Shown in pieces: positions 1 through 8,313 of a DNA stretch of 64,000 nt. Below the pieces are notes generated by a model. The model was not told where the DNA came from and ran no database searches. It saw only the letters and a list, made by a program, of their open reading frames with translations. Position 1 is the stretch's first letter, and each line of letters starts with the position of its first letter. Source of the stretch: Verrucomicrobiaceae bacterium (lineage in GTDB: Bacteria; Verrucomicrobiota; Verrucomicrobiia; Verrucomicrobiales; Verrucomicrobiaceae); the NCBI GenBank assembly GCA_024232965.1, contig JACKQF010000002.1, positions 620,001 through 684,000 on the forward strand, given 5' to 3'. The position numbers and the translations under genes were made by a program.

Positions 1-106
1 CCGGATCCAAGTCCCAGGGCGACTGCCAGTCACCGCCGCGCTGCCACCATTTCCGGCCTGCATTGGCGGACGGTTCGTTGTCTGGAGATGGCGGGGGCGT
101 TGGCAT
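1..106 (-). CDS. 5' fragment of an unknown protein (runs off left edge)
   Basis: An ATG at 106 on the minus strand opens a frame that stays open to the window edge, giving about 35 residues. The residues are Pro-rich at first (MPTPPPSPDNEP), followed by a Trp/Gly-rich stretch (KWWQRGGDWQSPWDLDP) that looks like real protein. It is divergent from the VPGUxxT-like gene, so the roughly 155 bp between them would hold both promoters. The fragment is too short to assign a family. It could also be a chance open frame. Confidence 0.45.
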   Translation of the reverse strand, partial: MPTPPPSPDNEPSANAGRKWWQRGGDWQSPWDLDP

Positions 107-262
107 GAATCGGCGCGTTCGGGCAGAATAGCATTTCGTAGAGAATCGCACTGAACTTTTTTCCGCAGGTCAGGTTTCTCAAACTCTGTTGCAGCCATCG
201 CTCCGCGACATTGGATGCTTTCGCAATTGGGAATAAGCGCAGCGGGCTCAGCTCTCACTGCC

Positions 263-1201
263 ATGAGACGCGCGTTCTTTTTTTCGGCCCTGCTTTTGCT
301 CCCGACGTCCTGTGTGGCCAACAGTCCTAGCAACCCTGAAGAAGCAGGGACGGTGACTTGGGGGCGCGATCTGGAGGCAGCCTTGCTTTCCTCCCGCCAA
401 TCCGGAAAGCCGGTGTTCGCACTATTCCAGGAGATCCCCGGCTGCGCGGGCTGCAAGCAGTTTGGGCGCGATGTCCTGTCCGATGCGACGCTGGTGGAGG
501 CGATCGAGACCGAGTTCACTCCCCTGCTCATTCACAACAACAAGCCAGGCAAAGATGCCGAGGTGCTGCAGCGCTTCCGCGAACCCGCCTGGAACTATCA
601 GGTCGTGCGATTTCTCGACGCGGATGCAAAAGATATCATCCCCCGCCGTGATCAGATCTGGGACACGGCTGGCATCGCGGATCGGATGATCGCGACGCTC
701 GTCACGGCCAAGCGTCCCGTGCCTGGCTACCTTGTTCTTCTGGCAGCAGAGCAGTCTTCGCGGCTTAAGGAGGCCGTTTTTGCGATGTACTGTTTTTGGA
801 CGGGCGAGATGGAACTCGGCCAGATCGAAGGTGTGATCACTACCGAGGCAGGATTCATGGGCGGACGCGAGGTGACTCGCGTGCGCTACGATCCTGCGGT
901 GATTTCGCTACCACAACTGATCGCCACAGCGGAAAAGGTGGAGTGTGCCAACGCGGTCTTCGTCCCCGAAGAAGAGGTCGCCACGGCGAAGGCCACACGA
1001 CTCCAGGTCGGTGCGATCTCGGGCTATCGCAGTGCGCTTGCGAGCGATCAAAAAAAGCAGGTGCAGGGATCCTCATTTCAAGCGCTACCCCTTTCAGCGG
1101 CGCAAGCGACGAAGATCAATGCCTGGGCGCGCAAGGATCTGGCGAAGGCGTTGAGCTTCCTCACACCCTCGCAACGTGCAACCTTCAAGAGCCGCAGTTA
1201 G
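263..1201 (+). CDS. VPGUxxT-type thioredoxin-like protein with MsrA-like C-terminal region (Cys form)
   Basis: The preferred start gives a 312-residue exported protein with a hydrophobic leader ending LLLLPTSC, a possible though imperfect lipobox. An upstream in-frame ATG at 215 would bury that leader. Residues about 30-150 form a thioredoxin-like domain with IPGCAGC, which occupies the place of the PGU motif of VPGUxxT selenoproteins; here Cys replaces Sec. The second half resembles peptide-methionine sulfoxide reductase A. It has FAMYCFWTGE where MsrA has GCFWxxE, then GxxGG and VRYDP blocks, but the middle GHxE region of MsrA is missing. A thiol-based redox role in the envelope is inferred. 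Its stop overlaps the stop of the convergent GH25-like gene. Confidence 0.72.
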   Translation: MRRAFFFSALLLLPTSCVANSPSNPEEAGTVTWGRDLEAALLSSRQSGKPVFALFQEIPGCAGCKQFGRDVLSDATLVEAIETEFTPLLIHNNKPGKDAEVLQRFREPAWNYQVVRFLDADAKDIIPRRDQIWDTAGIADRMIATLVTAKRPVPGYLVLLAAEQSSRLKEAVFAMYCFWTGEMELGQIEGVITTEAGFMGGREVTRVRYDPAVISLPQLIATAEKVECANAVFVPEEEVATAKATRLQVGAISGYRSALASDQKKQVQGSSFQALPLSAAQATKINAWARKDLAKALSFLTPSQRATFKSRS

Positions 1202-2082
1202 TGGCGCAGGGCGATGCCGTGGCTTTGCCAAAACCTCACCAGATTCGCAGGGGAGCCGTTGAAGACGTTGCGCTCCACAGGTCGATCCAGATTACCAAAG
1301 TAGAGCGGGAATCGGTAGGCCCCATGGTTGTATACCTTTGGCCGCGAACGCCCACCTTCCCAATCGACGCCTCCGTACTGCCACAGCGTCCAGTTTGACC
1401 AGAGACGGTATTGGTTCACGAGACCACGCGGATCTCCAGGGGCTGGATAGACTGGGCCTGCGCCACTGTCATGCGCGTAGAGTGCTAGCCAGTAAGGCAT
1501 GCGGCGCAGCTTTGCCTTGGTCGCAGCGTCAGCGCTGCTGAGCAGTTGCTTCAGGTGCGTACTGTTTTCCAGGTAGGCGACCGGCACCACGCCCGTGCGG
1601 GCTTCCACGCGATCCATGAAGCGCAGGATGTCGGACAAACGGGAGTTTGCGTCAAAGTCAGCGCACAGCAGCAGCGACGGCGCTTGCCAGGCGCGACCGC
1701 GTGCCAGCGCCTGGGCGCGAGATACAAATTGGTCCGCCTGTTTCACCGCATCGACATGCGTTTGCAGGCGGTAGTAAACCCCTGGCAGCAATCCGGCACG
1801 ATCCGCAGCACTCAGGAAATTGGCGCACTTGGTATCCAGCACACCGCCCTTACCAGCCCGCGCAATCAGGCCGCTAGCACCGTTGGCACGCAGCGCAGAG
1901 ACATCGTTTTCCGTGTAGCCACGGCCTTCGCGCTGGCGCTCCTTGGGGTCGTAGGCCGATACGTTGACGATCTGCGGCATACCGCCAGCACTAGGCGGCA
2001 AGCTGGCGGGAGTGCTGCCTGGACGCGGGCCAGAACATTGGGTGGCGAGGAATAGCAGCGGCAGGAGGGTGATTCGATTCAT
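1198..2082 (-). CDS. GH25-like lysozyme/muramidase lipoprotein
   Basis: The start was chosen because it gives a lipoprotein signal (MNRITLLPLLFLATQC, lipobox LATQC); the upstream open frame is low-complexity Arg-rich sequence. The protein is 294 residues. The body shows glycoside hydrolase family 25 features: an early strand with a possible catalytic Asp (VSAYDPKE), ARAGKGG, the PGVYYRL strand, LLLCADFD with acidic residues at the barrel mouth, a YWLALY strand and LWQYGG near the end. GH25 enzymes cleave the N-acetylmuramic acid to N-acetylglucosamine bond of peptidoglycan, so a cell-wall role is likely. The fold match is clear but divergent, so activity is not certain. It converges on the thioredoxin-like gene with overlapping stop codons. 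Confidence 0.68.
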   Translation of the reverse strand: MNRITLLPLLFLATQCSGPRPGSTPASLPPSAGGMPQIVNVSAYDPKERQREGRGYTENDVSALRANGASGLIARAGKGGVLDTKCANFLSAADRAGLLPGVYYRLQTHVDAVKQADQFVSRAQALARGRAWQAPSLLLCADFDANSRLSDILRFMDRVEARTGVVPVAYLENSTHLKQLLSSADAATKAKLRRMPYWLALYAHDSGAGPVYPAPGDPRGLVNQYRLWSNWTLWQYGGVDWEGGRSRPKVYNHGAYRFPLYFGNLDRPVERNVFNGSPANLVRFWQSHGIALRH

Positions 2083-2159
2083 GGCAGAAAAAGCGCGCAC
2101 CGAGGTTGGCAGGCGCGCGGCATGTTCCCTTGCACGACTCCATTGTGCAACCACACCTT

Positions 2160-3452
2160 TTATCGGCGGCTGACGCCATAGACGCCCAAACCTACGGCGA
2201 TGGTGACGAGGCCCCAGAGGCTTTCGACCGGACGCTGCTGCGTCAATTCGTAGAGCATCCAAAACGATGTCGCGATGAAGATCAGCGGTGGAAAGGGGTA
2301 GAGCGGTGTGCGGAAAGGTCTCGGCGCATCGGGATCGCGAATGCGTAGCCAGATGACGGCACCGACGGCCAGGATGCTACAGACGAGCAGCAGTGCCTCC
2401 ACATAGTTCAGCACTTCATCAAAACTCCCCGTGTGCAGCATGATGAGCGCCAGCGATGCCTGCAGGAGCACGGCGAGATGCGGCGCGCCCTGGCTATTGG
2501 TTTTTGCCAGCAGCGAGAGGCCGGGGAAGTCCTGACCGATGCGCTGATTCACTCGCGACCCCGCCCAAGTCAGACCCGCGATCATGGAAAGCAACCCCAG
2601 GGAGATCAACCCACCCATCCACCAACCACCACGTTCCCCAAAGATGACAGTGGCGGCGACCAGCGCGACTTCCACCTTGCCGGACAGCTCAGACCATGGG
2701 GCGCGATAGAGAATCGCGGCGTTCAGCCCGACGTAGAGAGCCATCACCGTCACCGTGCCCAGGATCAGCGCACGCGGCACATTGCGCTGCGGATCGCGCA
2801 CCTCGCTGGCGATATAGGCCGCCCCATTCCAGCCGGTGTAGGCATACATCACATACACCAGACTCTGCGCAAAACTGCCGCTGAAGACCATCTTCAGGTC
2901 CGCAAGCTTTGGCGTCAGCCCAGGCTCTGGCACCATCCGCCGATCCACCGCGATCAGGGCACCCGCGATGAAGGCCAGGATCAATCCCACCTTTAAAAGA
3001 GTGAGTCCGCCCAGCACTTTTTCCACCACGCCGAGATGCGCTAGGTGTACCGCGACGATGAAGACGATCACAACGGTCGCGACGAGTTTGCCATCATACG
3101 GACAGCCCAGACCGGTCATGTATTTGCCAAACGCCATCGCCGCCAAAGCCATCGGTGCCGCAAAACCTGCCACCAGAGAAATCCAGCCCGCCAAGAATCC
3201 GGCCAGCGGATGGTAGGCCTCCCGCAGCAAATGGTACTCCCCGCCAGAGCGTGGTCGCATGGCGACGACCTCCGCGTAGCATAGGGCTCCGCACAGGGAG
3301 ACGATGCCGCCCACGACCCACAGACTGAGGATCGGCACGACGGCCGGCAGTGCTGGCACTTGAAAGCCCAGGCTGGTAAAGACACCCGTGCCTACCATGT
3401 TCGCGATCACCAGCGCGACGGCTGCGGGCAGGGCTATGGTGCGTGGGGGCAT
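2160..3452 (-). CDS. APC-superfamily amino acid permease
   Basis: This is a 430-residue polytopic membrane protein. The first helix carries IANMVGTGVFTSLG, the glycine-rich unwound substrate site typical of APC transporters such as LAT-type exchangers. About 12 hydrophobic segments follow, with a conserved SGGEYHLLRE loop after helix 3 and YTGWNGAAY in helix 6. It should move an amino acid across the inner membrane; the substrate cannot be read from sequence. ATG 3452 was preferred over the upstream non-ATG start at 3485 because homologues begin just before helix 1. It is divergent from the JetA-like gene with about 80 bp between starts. No transport partner is nearby. Confidence 0.85.
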   Translation of the reverse strand: MPPRTIALPAAVALVIANMVGTGVFTSLGFQVPALPAVVPILSLWVVGGIVSLCGALCYAEVVAMRPRSGGEYHLLREAYHPLAGFLAGWISLVAGFAAPMALAAMAFGKYMTGLGCPYDGKLVATVVIVFIVAVHLAHLGVVEKVLGGLTLLKVGLILAFIAGALIAVDRRMVPEPGLTPKLADLKMVFSGSFAQSLVYVMYAYTGWNGAAYIASEVRDPQRNVPRALILGTVTVMALYVGLNAAILYRAPWSELSGKVEVALVAATVIFGERGGWWMGGLISLGLLSMIAGLTWAGSRVNQRIGQDFPGLSLLAKTNSQGAPHLAVLLQASLALIMLHTGSFDEVLNYVEALLLVCSILAVGAVIWLRIRDPDAPRPFRTPLYPFPPLIFIATSFWMLYELTQQRPVESLWGLVTIAVGLGVYGVSRR

Positions 3453-3534
3453 CGTGGAAGGGAGCGCATCACGTGCCACCGTCAACCGCCCTTTCCCTGT
3501 TGACCGATGGCTGCGCCCGCACTCTCATCCTCGG

Positions 3535-4995
3535 ATGCCCGAACTCCTTTCCACCAGTCTTTATACGGAGGTGCGCGATCCTGCGTTCTTCCGCGTGCTG
3601 GCGGGTCGGAATGCGCCCACCTATGTGGATGTGCTGGATGCGCTGGATCGCGAGTGCACGGATCGTCCGGATGGTCTGGAGCGTAATGAGGCGGTGGACA
3701 TCATCGCGGAGATCCTGGCCAAACACCCCGAATTTCAGCCAGAGGCCGACGAAGGAGTGGAGGCATCGCCAGATCTTCTGATCGCGGCGCTGCCACCGCG
3801 AGAGGCCGCCAGACGGGTACTGGATCACCTTTCCCGCTGTCGCTGGCTGGAGGAACCGCCGCGCAAGGACTGGCGTCGCCGGCTCTACTTTGACGCCCAT
3901 GGGGCGACGCTGATCTCCGCGCTACGCCAAATCGCGCACCCGGATGCGGCGGTATTTACGGACAAGATCACCGCTGTCTGCGCGGCCCTGGCGAATGAGG
4001 CGGAGATCATTGAGCGCCCCCTGCAAACGCTCGATGTCTGCCTGTCCAACACCCGCCAGGGACTCGGTGAACTGCGCACCATGCAAAAGTCGGTGCAGCG
4101 ACTGACGCGGCGCCAGCTTGAGGAAGACACGCTGAAGGGAAACCTGGGCGTGGTGTTTGACGACTATGCCGAGCAAGTGGCCCAAGGCGCCTACGCGGAA
4201 CTGGTGCGTGCGAGACTACCTGTGCGACTGCCAGACGCCGTGAAACGCATCGGCGAGCGCTTCCTGGATGACCCCGGAGCGATGGCGGAGATGCTGACGG
4301 AACTCCTCCGGCGCGAGCCCCATCTGTCCGCAGAAACAGCCCGCGCCAAGGTGCGCCAACGGCTGGATGAGCTGGCCCACTACCTGGACCTGGTGCTACC
4401 CATGGCGGATGAGATTGATCGCCGCACCGCGGATTTCACCCGCCGCTCTCTGGCTCGCTTCCGCTACCTCCAGGACGTAACTGGCGAACGCCGCAGTGAG
4501 GTGCGCGGCTTCTTTGAGAGGGTGAATCATCTGCTGCATGGCAAGCGTATGTCCAGCCCCTGGGAGGTGCCCACCCTGCCCGCGATGCGCCTACCAGAGA
4601 CTCGCGTGCCAGCCGGACTTGATTCGCTTTACAACCCTCCCGTGCGCCGCCCGCCCTCGGAACAGACCGCGCTGGATGACGACGTCACCGAGGCCGAACG
4701 CGATGCGGGTCTACGCGATATGGAGCGCGCCCTGCGGGAGTCGCTCTCCGTGCGCCGCGCCAATGCCTTTATCCAAACCTTACCCGGTGGCAAAGGCACG
4801 CGCATTTCCAGCGCGGATCTGCCGATTGTATCGGAGGAAAACCTGACCGACCTCATCGCCATCCTGCTGCACGCCGAATCCAGCGAAGCCACCTACGTGA
4901 TCAAGTCCACACGCGGCGAAGACCCCGATACACCACCACTGGTGGATGCGCTGCCCGGTGCCGGCGTGGAGCATTTTGATGTGATAAAAAAATGA
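3535..4995 (+). CDS. JetA-like (Wadjet) / MukF-like kleisin subunit
   Basis: The 486-residue soluble protein begins MPELLSTSLYTEV. The N-terminal block with FFRVLAGRNAPTYVDVLDAL, followed about 90 residues later by RRVLDHLSRCRWLEEP, matches the layout of JetA proteins (DUF5716 type): a fFxxLaxxNxxxYvDxL motif and then a winged-helix segment ending in GWLE-like sequence. A long helical middle and a poorly conserved C-terminus fit a kleisin that bridges an SMC dimer. In Wadjet/MksBEFG, JetA works with JetB (KITE), JetC (SMC ATPase) and JetD (nuclease) to cleave plasmid DNA. Here the next gene is JetB-like (ATGA overlap) but no JetC or JetD is in the window. Start 3535 removes 49 unconserved residues overlapping the divergent permease gene. 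Confidence 0.66.
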   Translation: MPELLSTSLYTEVRDPAFFRVLAGRNAPTYVDVLDALDRECTDRPDGLERNEAVDIIAEILAKHPEFQPEADEGVEASPDLLIAALPPREAARRVLDHLSRCRWLEEPPRKDWRRRLYFDAHGATLISALRQIAHPDAAVFTDKITAVCAALANEAEIIERPLQTLDVCLSNTRQGLGELRTMQKSVQRLTRRQLEEDTLKGNLGVVFDDYAEQVAQGAYAELVRARLPVRLPDAVKRIGERFLDDPGAMAEMLTELLRREPHLSAETARAKVRQRLDELAHYLDLVLPMADEIDRRTADFTRRSLARFRYLQDVTGERRSEVRGFFERVNHLLHGKRMSSPWEVPTLPAMRLPETRVPAGLDSLYNPPVRRPPSEQTALDDDVTEAERDAGLRDMERALRESLSVRRANAFIQTLPGGKGTRISSADLPIVSEENLTDLIAILLHAESSEATYVIKSTRGEDPDTPPLVDALPGAGVEHFDVIKK

Positions 4996-5660
4996 GCCTT
5001 CCAGACGCCCAGAGCGATCCCAATCTGAACGACGTCGCCACGCCAGAGCCACTGCTCCGCATGGCGGAACCGGACCGCGCGCGCTTGGGCGAGGCCCTGC
5101 AAGAGCTGCTAGCACATGGCTCGATCCTGGGGCTGGAGAGCGGCCAGATCGCGCTCTACACCTGGTGTCGGCAGAATTTTGAATGGCTGCGGGAGACCGC
5201 TGCGCTGCTGGGCATGGACGTCGCCCTGCTGCACGAAGAGCGCATGATTCAGGGCATCCCACGTGTGCCCTCCATGGTGCTAAACCTGCGCCAGGATGCC
5301 ACGCTGGTCTGGCTGGCGCTGTGGTATGCAGGCGATGTCCGCTGGCGCGACGAGGGGGAGACCCAGGCCTGGATGACAGTGGCGGATCTCAACGCACTGA
5401 TGAAGGATCAACTTCTGCCAGACGTCGTCGGTCAGATCTCCCGGGGTCGTTTGCGCGAGATTCTGCGGCAGGCTGCCCGCTTCAATCTGGTGCGCTTCCA
5501 GGCGATGGAACCGTTTGAAGAATCCGCCATCGAGGTCCTGCCCGCCATCCGTCGCGTCGTGCCCTTCCGTGAACTGAACGATTGGACGGAGGCCGTCAAA
5601 GTCTTCCAACCCAACGAAGACGAGCCTCAGTCCGCTCTCGATATGAGCGGAGAGGAGTAG
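4992..5660 (+). CDS. JetB-like (DUF4194) / MukE-like KITE subunit
   Basis: The 222-residue protein has its start codon overlapping the stop of the JetA-like gene, which implies translational coupling and equal dosage. The pattern matches DUF4194: an N-terminal helix pair (LGEALQELLAHGSIL), LYTWCRQNFEWLRETAALLGMD, a strand region, VWLALWYAG, a second helical domain with a tandem winged-helix feel (LREILRQAARFNLVRF) and IEVLPAIRRVV at the end. KITE proteins dimerise and bind the kleisin. No SMC gene follows; the next genes are on the opposite strand and converge with a 1 bp gap. Assignment rests on pattern similarity and on the JetA-like neighbour. Confidence 0.64.
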   Translation: MSLPDAQSDPNLNDVATPEPLLRMAEPDRARLGEALQELLAHGSILGLESGQIALYTWCRQNFEWLRETAALLGMDVALLHEERMIQGIPRVPSMVLNLRQDATLVWLALWYAGDVRWRDEGETQAWMTVADLNALMKDQLLPDVVGQISRGRLREILRQAARFNLVRFQAMEPFEESAIEVLPAIRRVVPFRELNDWTEAVKVFQPNEDEPQSALDMSGEE

Positions 5661-5661
5661 C

Positions 5662-6873
5662 CTACTGCACCTCAGACTTCGGCGACCGCTCAGGCGGCGG
5701 ACCCACGTCGAGCGCGGCTTCCAGAGCCTGACGCAGCAGCCCGGCCTCGGTATCAGCCAACCCAATGGAGCGCACAACGGCGACCTGCAGGTCTCCCACG
5801 CGAGTGCGACAAGGGATCACGGCCAGCATCTCGCCGGTCTGAAGCTTGCGATGAATCACCATCGGCATATCGCAAGCGCTCAGCGCAGTCGCACGCAAGG
5901 CAGCGGTCCAGGCCATCATGGCGGACAAAACAAGGCTTGCCCGGGCCTCAGTGCCCCAGACGAGATCGCCATGCTCATCCACGATCACCATCTGATCCGT
6001 GCCGAGCCAACGCATCGACCATTGGGCAAAGGCCTCGAGTCGATCACTGATCGATCCCAGTGGGACCTCGAAATAGTATTCATCTTCACCGGCTTCCGTG
6101 GAGTCAGTGGACTCCGTTTCGGCAGCCTCAAAGGCGGCTGCTTCCAAAGGCAGGGCCTCTGGTTCCGCGGCAGGTTGGACGATTGCGAACGGAGAAAACT
6201 GCGGCGTCATGACCCTCTCTGGGGCCTGCACGGGCAAGGAAGAAAAGGCCTCCGCAAGACTCTCCGAAACTGATTTTGTCTCCTCGGGAGCTTGCTGGAC
6301 CGGAGTGGTCTCCATCTCCACCTCGACTGAAGGCGGGGCAACGGATTCAGGCTCAGGTGCCGAAACGACTTCTTCAACCTCTGGGGTGATCTCCGCCGAT
6401 TCCATCACCACAACCACCTCTTCTTCTTCGATCACGATGTCGGGCTCGGGCTCGCTCTCGACGACGGGCTCTTCAATTGGTGCGGGCTCCGGCTCAACGG
6501 GCGTTGGAGCTTGACGCCTCAACATCCCGGCCGCGATGGCCTTCTCCTTAATGGACTGGAGACGGCTGCGGATCAGATCCAGTTCTGGCCCCGGCGCTGC
6601 GGGTGCCTCCAGCTCCCGAACCGCTTGCCTGGCCACGGCGGGCTCGGGCGCAAAGAAGGGGTCGCCCCCCTGCTCCGCTTCCTCGACCACCGAAATTTCG
6701 GCCATGAAATCCTCCGCTCCATCGGCCTCCGCCACAGGGGCAGCGGTCCCGGGTTTGGCATCTGGCAGTGTCTGCCATTCCCAGGCCACAGCCGCAGGGG
6801 CTGGCGCCACGTCGTCACGCAGGGCCTTGAGAAACGGGGCGATTTGCTCGCTATCAATCCAGGAGACTTGCAT
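5662..6873 (-). CDS. Acidic linker protein with C-terminal roadblock-like domain
   Basis: Residues about 1-280 are low complexity, rich in Glu, Pro, Ala and Val, and probably disordered. A short basic helical piece (RSRLQSIKEKAIAAGMLRR) sits near residue 110. The last 110 residues look like a roadblock/LC7 domain: MVIVDEHGDLVWG, then ALRATALSACDM, MLAVIPCRTRVGDLQVAVVRS and a final helix. Roadblock proteins often pair with small GTPases or other P-loop ATPases in bacterial polarity. The upstream gene encodes a ParA ATPase and the two frames overlap, so a ParA-partner role is inferred. ATG 6873 is given as the start; a GTG at 6891 is also possible. The function is unknown. Confidence 0.6.
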   Translation of the reverse strand: MQVSWIDSEQIAPFLKALRDDVAPAPAAVAWEWQTLPDAKPGTAAPVAEADGAEDFMAEISVVEEAEQGGDPFFAPEPAVARQAVRELEAPAAPGPELDLIRSRLQSIKEKAIAAGMLRRQAPTPVEPEPAPIEEPVVESEPEPDIVIEEEEVVVVMESAEITPEVEEVVSAPEPESVAPPSVEVEMETTPVQQAPEETKSVSESLAEAFSSLPVQAPERVMTPQFSPFAIVQPAAEPEALPLEAAAFEAAETESTDSTEAGEDEYYFEVPLGSISDRLEAFAQWSMRWLGTDQMVIVDEHGDLVWGTEARASLVLSAMMAWTAALRATALSACDMPMVIHRKLQTGEMLAVIPCRTRVGDLQVAVVRSIGLADTEAGLLRQALEAALDVGPPPERSPKSEVQ

Positions 6874-7702
6874 GAGAGGGGCCGTTTTCACGTTCGCGGG
6901 TCAGACCGATTCGCTGCTCCAATTCAGCGGCGATCTGCTCAAAAATCAAGGCTTCAGGTGGAGGATTCCTTTTCAGCAGCGCGACAGGCACCCCCAGCGC
7001 GCTGGCTTCAAGGAAGGACGGCAAACGCGGGACGCTCTGCGGAAACATCATGTCAGACGGCAGCATCTGGCGCAGCTCGCGGGCGACGGAAAGGCTCATT
7101 TCTTGGTCGCTCATCACCATCGTCAGCAGGATGCCCGCCACTTTCACGGCAGCGCCTTCGGCACGGAATCGCGCCAACGTCTCCAACATGTGGGGGATGC
7201 TCCGCACGGCCAAGGGCTCTGCCTGTTGGGGGATGATGACGTAATCGCAGGCCTTCACCACCGTCTCCGTCAGTCCCATGAGGCCCGCAGCAGTGTCCAT
7301 CAGCACGCAGTCAGCACCTCGGAGTTCTGCACTGCGCAAAAGATCTGCCAGGCGTTCAGGAGCATCATCATGGGAGACCCCACGCCGCGCACAGGCATCG
7401 TATTGGCCGGCCGGCAGGATCATCAGCTCCGGCAGGCGGGAGTGCAAAATCAGCCGATCCAGCGGCACGCCACCCGCCAGGAAATCGAAGAGGCCTTCTT
7501 TGCTACGCGATGATTTCGCCAGGGAAAGGCCGATCCCGCTCTGTGGATCCGTATCCACCAACAGAGTACGCCATCCCCGCCTAGCCAGGGAGTAGGCAAG
7601 GTTGACACTTAGCGTGGTTTTTCCCACGCCACCTTTTTGGCTGGCAGTCGCAACAGCAATCACAGACTTGACGGTAGCGGGATCATCTCGGTTTGCACTC
7701 AA
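6854..7702 (-). CDS. ParA/MinD-family partition ATPase
   Basis: This is a 282-residue protein with the deviant Walker A KGGVGKTT near residue 24, Walker A' LLVDTDPQ, Walker B VLMDTAAG and VIIPQQAEPLA. These are the signatures of ParA-type ATPases that form dimers on DNA or membranes to position cargo. No ParB gene is adjacent; instead the frame overlaps the roadblock-like gene, suggesting a cargo-positioning system rather than classical parABS. The annotated start is a TTG; a GTG 13 codons later would also keep the whole ATPase fold. The gene converges on the kleisin/KITE pair, another chromosome-organisation type module. Confident for family, uncertain for cargo. Confidence 0.88.
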   Translation of the reverse strand: MSANRDDPATVKSVIAVATASQKGGVGKTTLSVNLAYSLARRGWRTLLVDTDPQSGIGLSLAKSSRSKEGLFDFLAGGVPLDRLILHSRLPELMILPAGQYDACARRGVSHDDAPERLADLLRSAELRGADCVLMDTAAGLMGLTETVVKACDYVIIPQQAEPLAVRSIPHMLETLARFRAEGAAVKVAGILLTMVMSDQEMSLSVARELRQMLPSDMMFPQSVPRLPSFLEASALGVPVALLKRNPPPEALIFEQIAAELEQRIGLTRERENGPSHASLLD

Positions 7703-7828
7703 AAGTTCAGGAAGACGAACAATCGAATCGACCCGCCAAAGATCATGAACGAAAAATCCATCAGCGCGATTGACAAGTCTCCAAATGCCACTAATCTGCG
7801 CGTCCCGTTTTCAACAAAACGGAACCCC

Positions 7829-7905
7829 GCACCCCTAGCTCAACGGATTAGAGCATCTGACTACGGATCAGAAGGTTTCAGGTTCGAATCCTGAGGGGTG
7901 CGCCA
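7829..7905 (+). tRNA. tRNA-Arg (anticodon ACG), CCA encoded
   Basis: A full cloverleaf can be drawn: acceptor GCACCCC/GGGGTGC, D stem GCTC/GAGC, anticodon stem TCTGA/TCAGA with loop CTACGGA (anticodon ACG), T stem TCAGG/CCTGA with TTCGAAT loop, discriminator G and an encoded CCA. ACG would be edited to ICG by TadA and read CGU/CGC/CGA. A repeat-rich accessory block begins directly after its 3' end. Confidence 0.96.
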
Positions 7906-7911
7906 CCTTTT

Positions 7912-8136
7912 CAGCCCATCAACAAGGGCTCTGGTGAAAAAAAGACTTGGGAGCGCTGGCTTTCAGCCGGCCCCATCGTAAAAGCGCACAGCGCCAATCG
8001 TCGGGGCAGCACTTTGCCCACCCGTGATCCGGGATCCAAAGAACTTGAGTCTGTGAAGGGAAGCTTTTCGTGGTTGGGCTTCAGCGCTGGGGTGGTGGTG
8101 AGCGATGCCAGGAAGCTGACTTCTCGAATGCGAGAG
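7912..8136 (+). repeat. R2 dispersed repeat block, copy 1 (directly after tRNA-Arg)
   Basis: The segment shares a leading piece (AGGGCTCTGGTG) and a core (CGTGGTTGGGCTTCAGCGCT, about 8066-8085) with 14684-14880 at the other end of the accessory block. It ends in a small inverted repeat, CGAGAGCTGCTCTCG. I see no convincing gene here; short open frames are low-quality. Confidence 0.6.
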
Positions 8137-8287
8137 CTGCTCTCGTTTCGTGGCCTGGCAGCCATTCTGACTCCTGCTGGTCCAGACCCTGCGGCGTTTT
8201 AGGCAGGTCCAGTTGCGCCATTCCAGGCGCGGACGAGCATCTATCTGGGAGCGCTGCACAAGTATGGTGTTGCAGCTAGCTATTCTA
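8137..8287 (+). repeat. R1 dispersed repeat, copy a
   Basis: This is one of four direct copies of a roughly 150-185 bp sequence. Shared landmarks are GTGGC..GGCAGCCATTCTGAC, CTGGTCCAGACCCTGCGGCG, ATTCCAGGCGCGGACGAGC, CTATCTGGGAGCGCT and a TATTGTT-type tail. An internal hairpin GCGCC-ATTCCA-GGCGC is present. This copy lacks the first 40 bp seen in copies b-d and joins R2 directly. Confidence 0.75.
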
Positions 8288-8313
8288 ATCTTTGGACGTC
8301 GTTGCTCTTGGCT

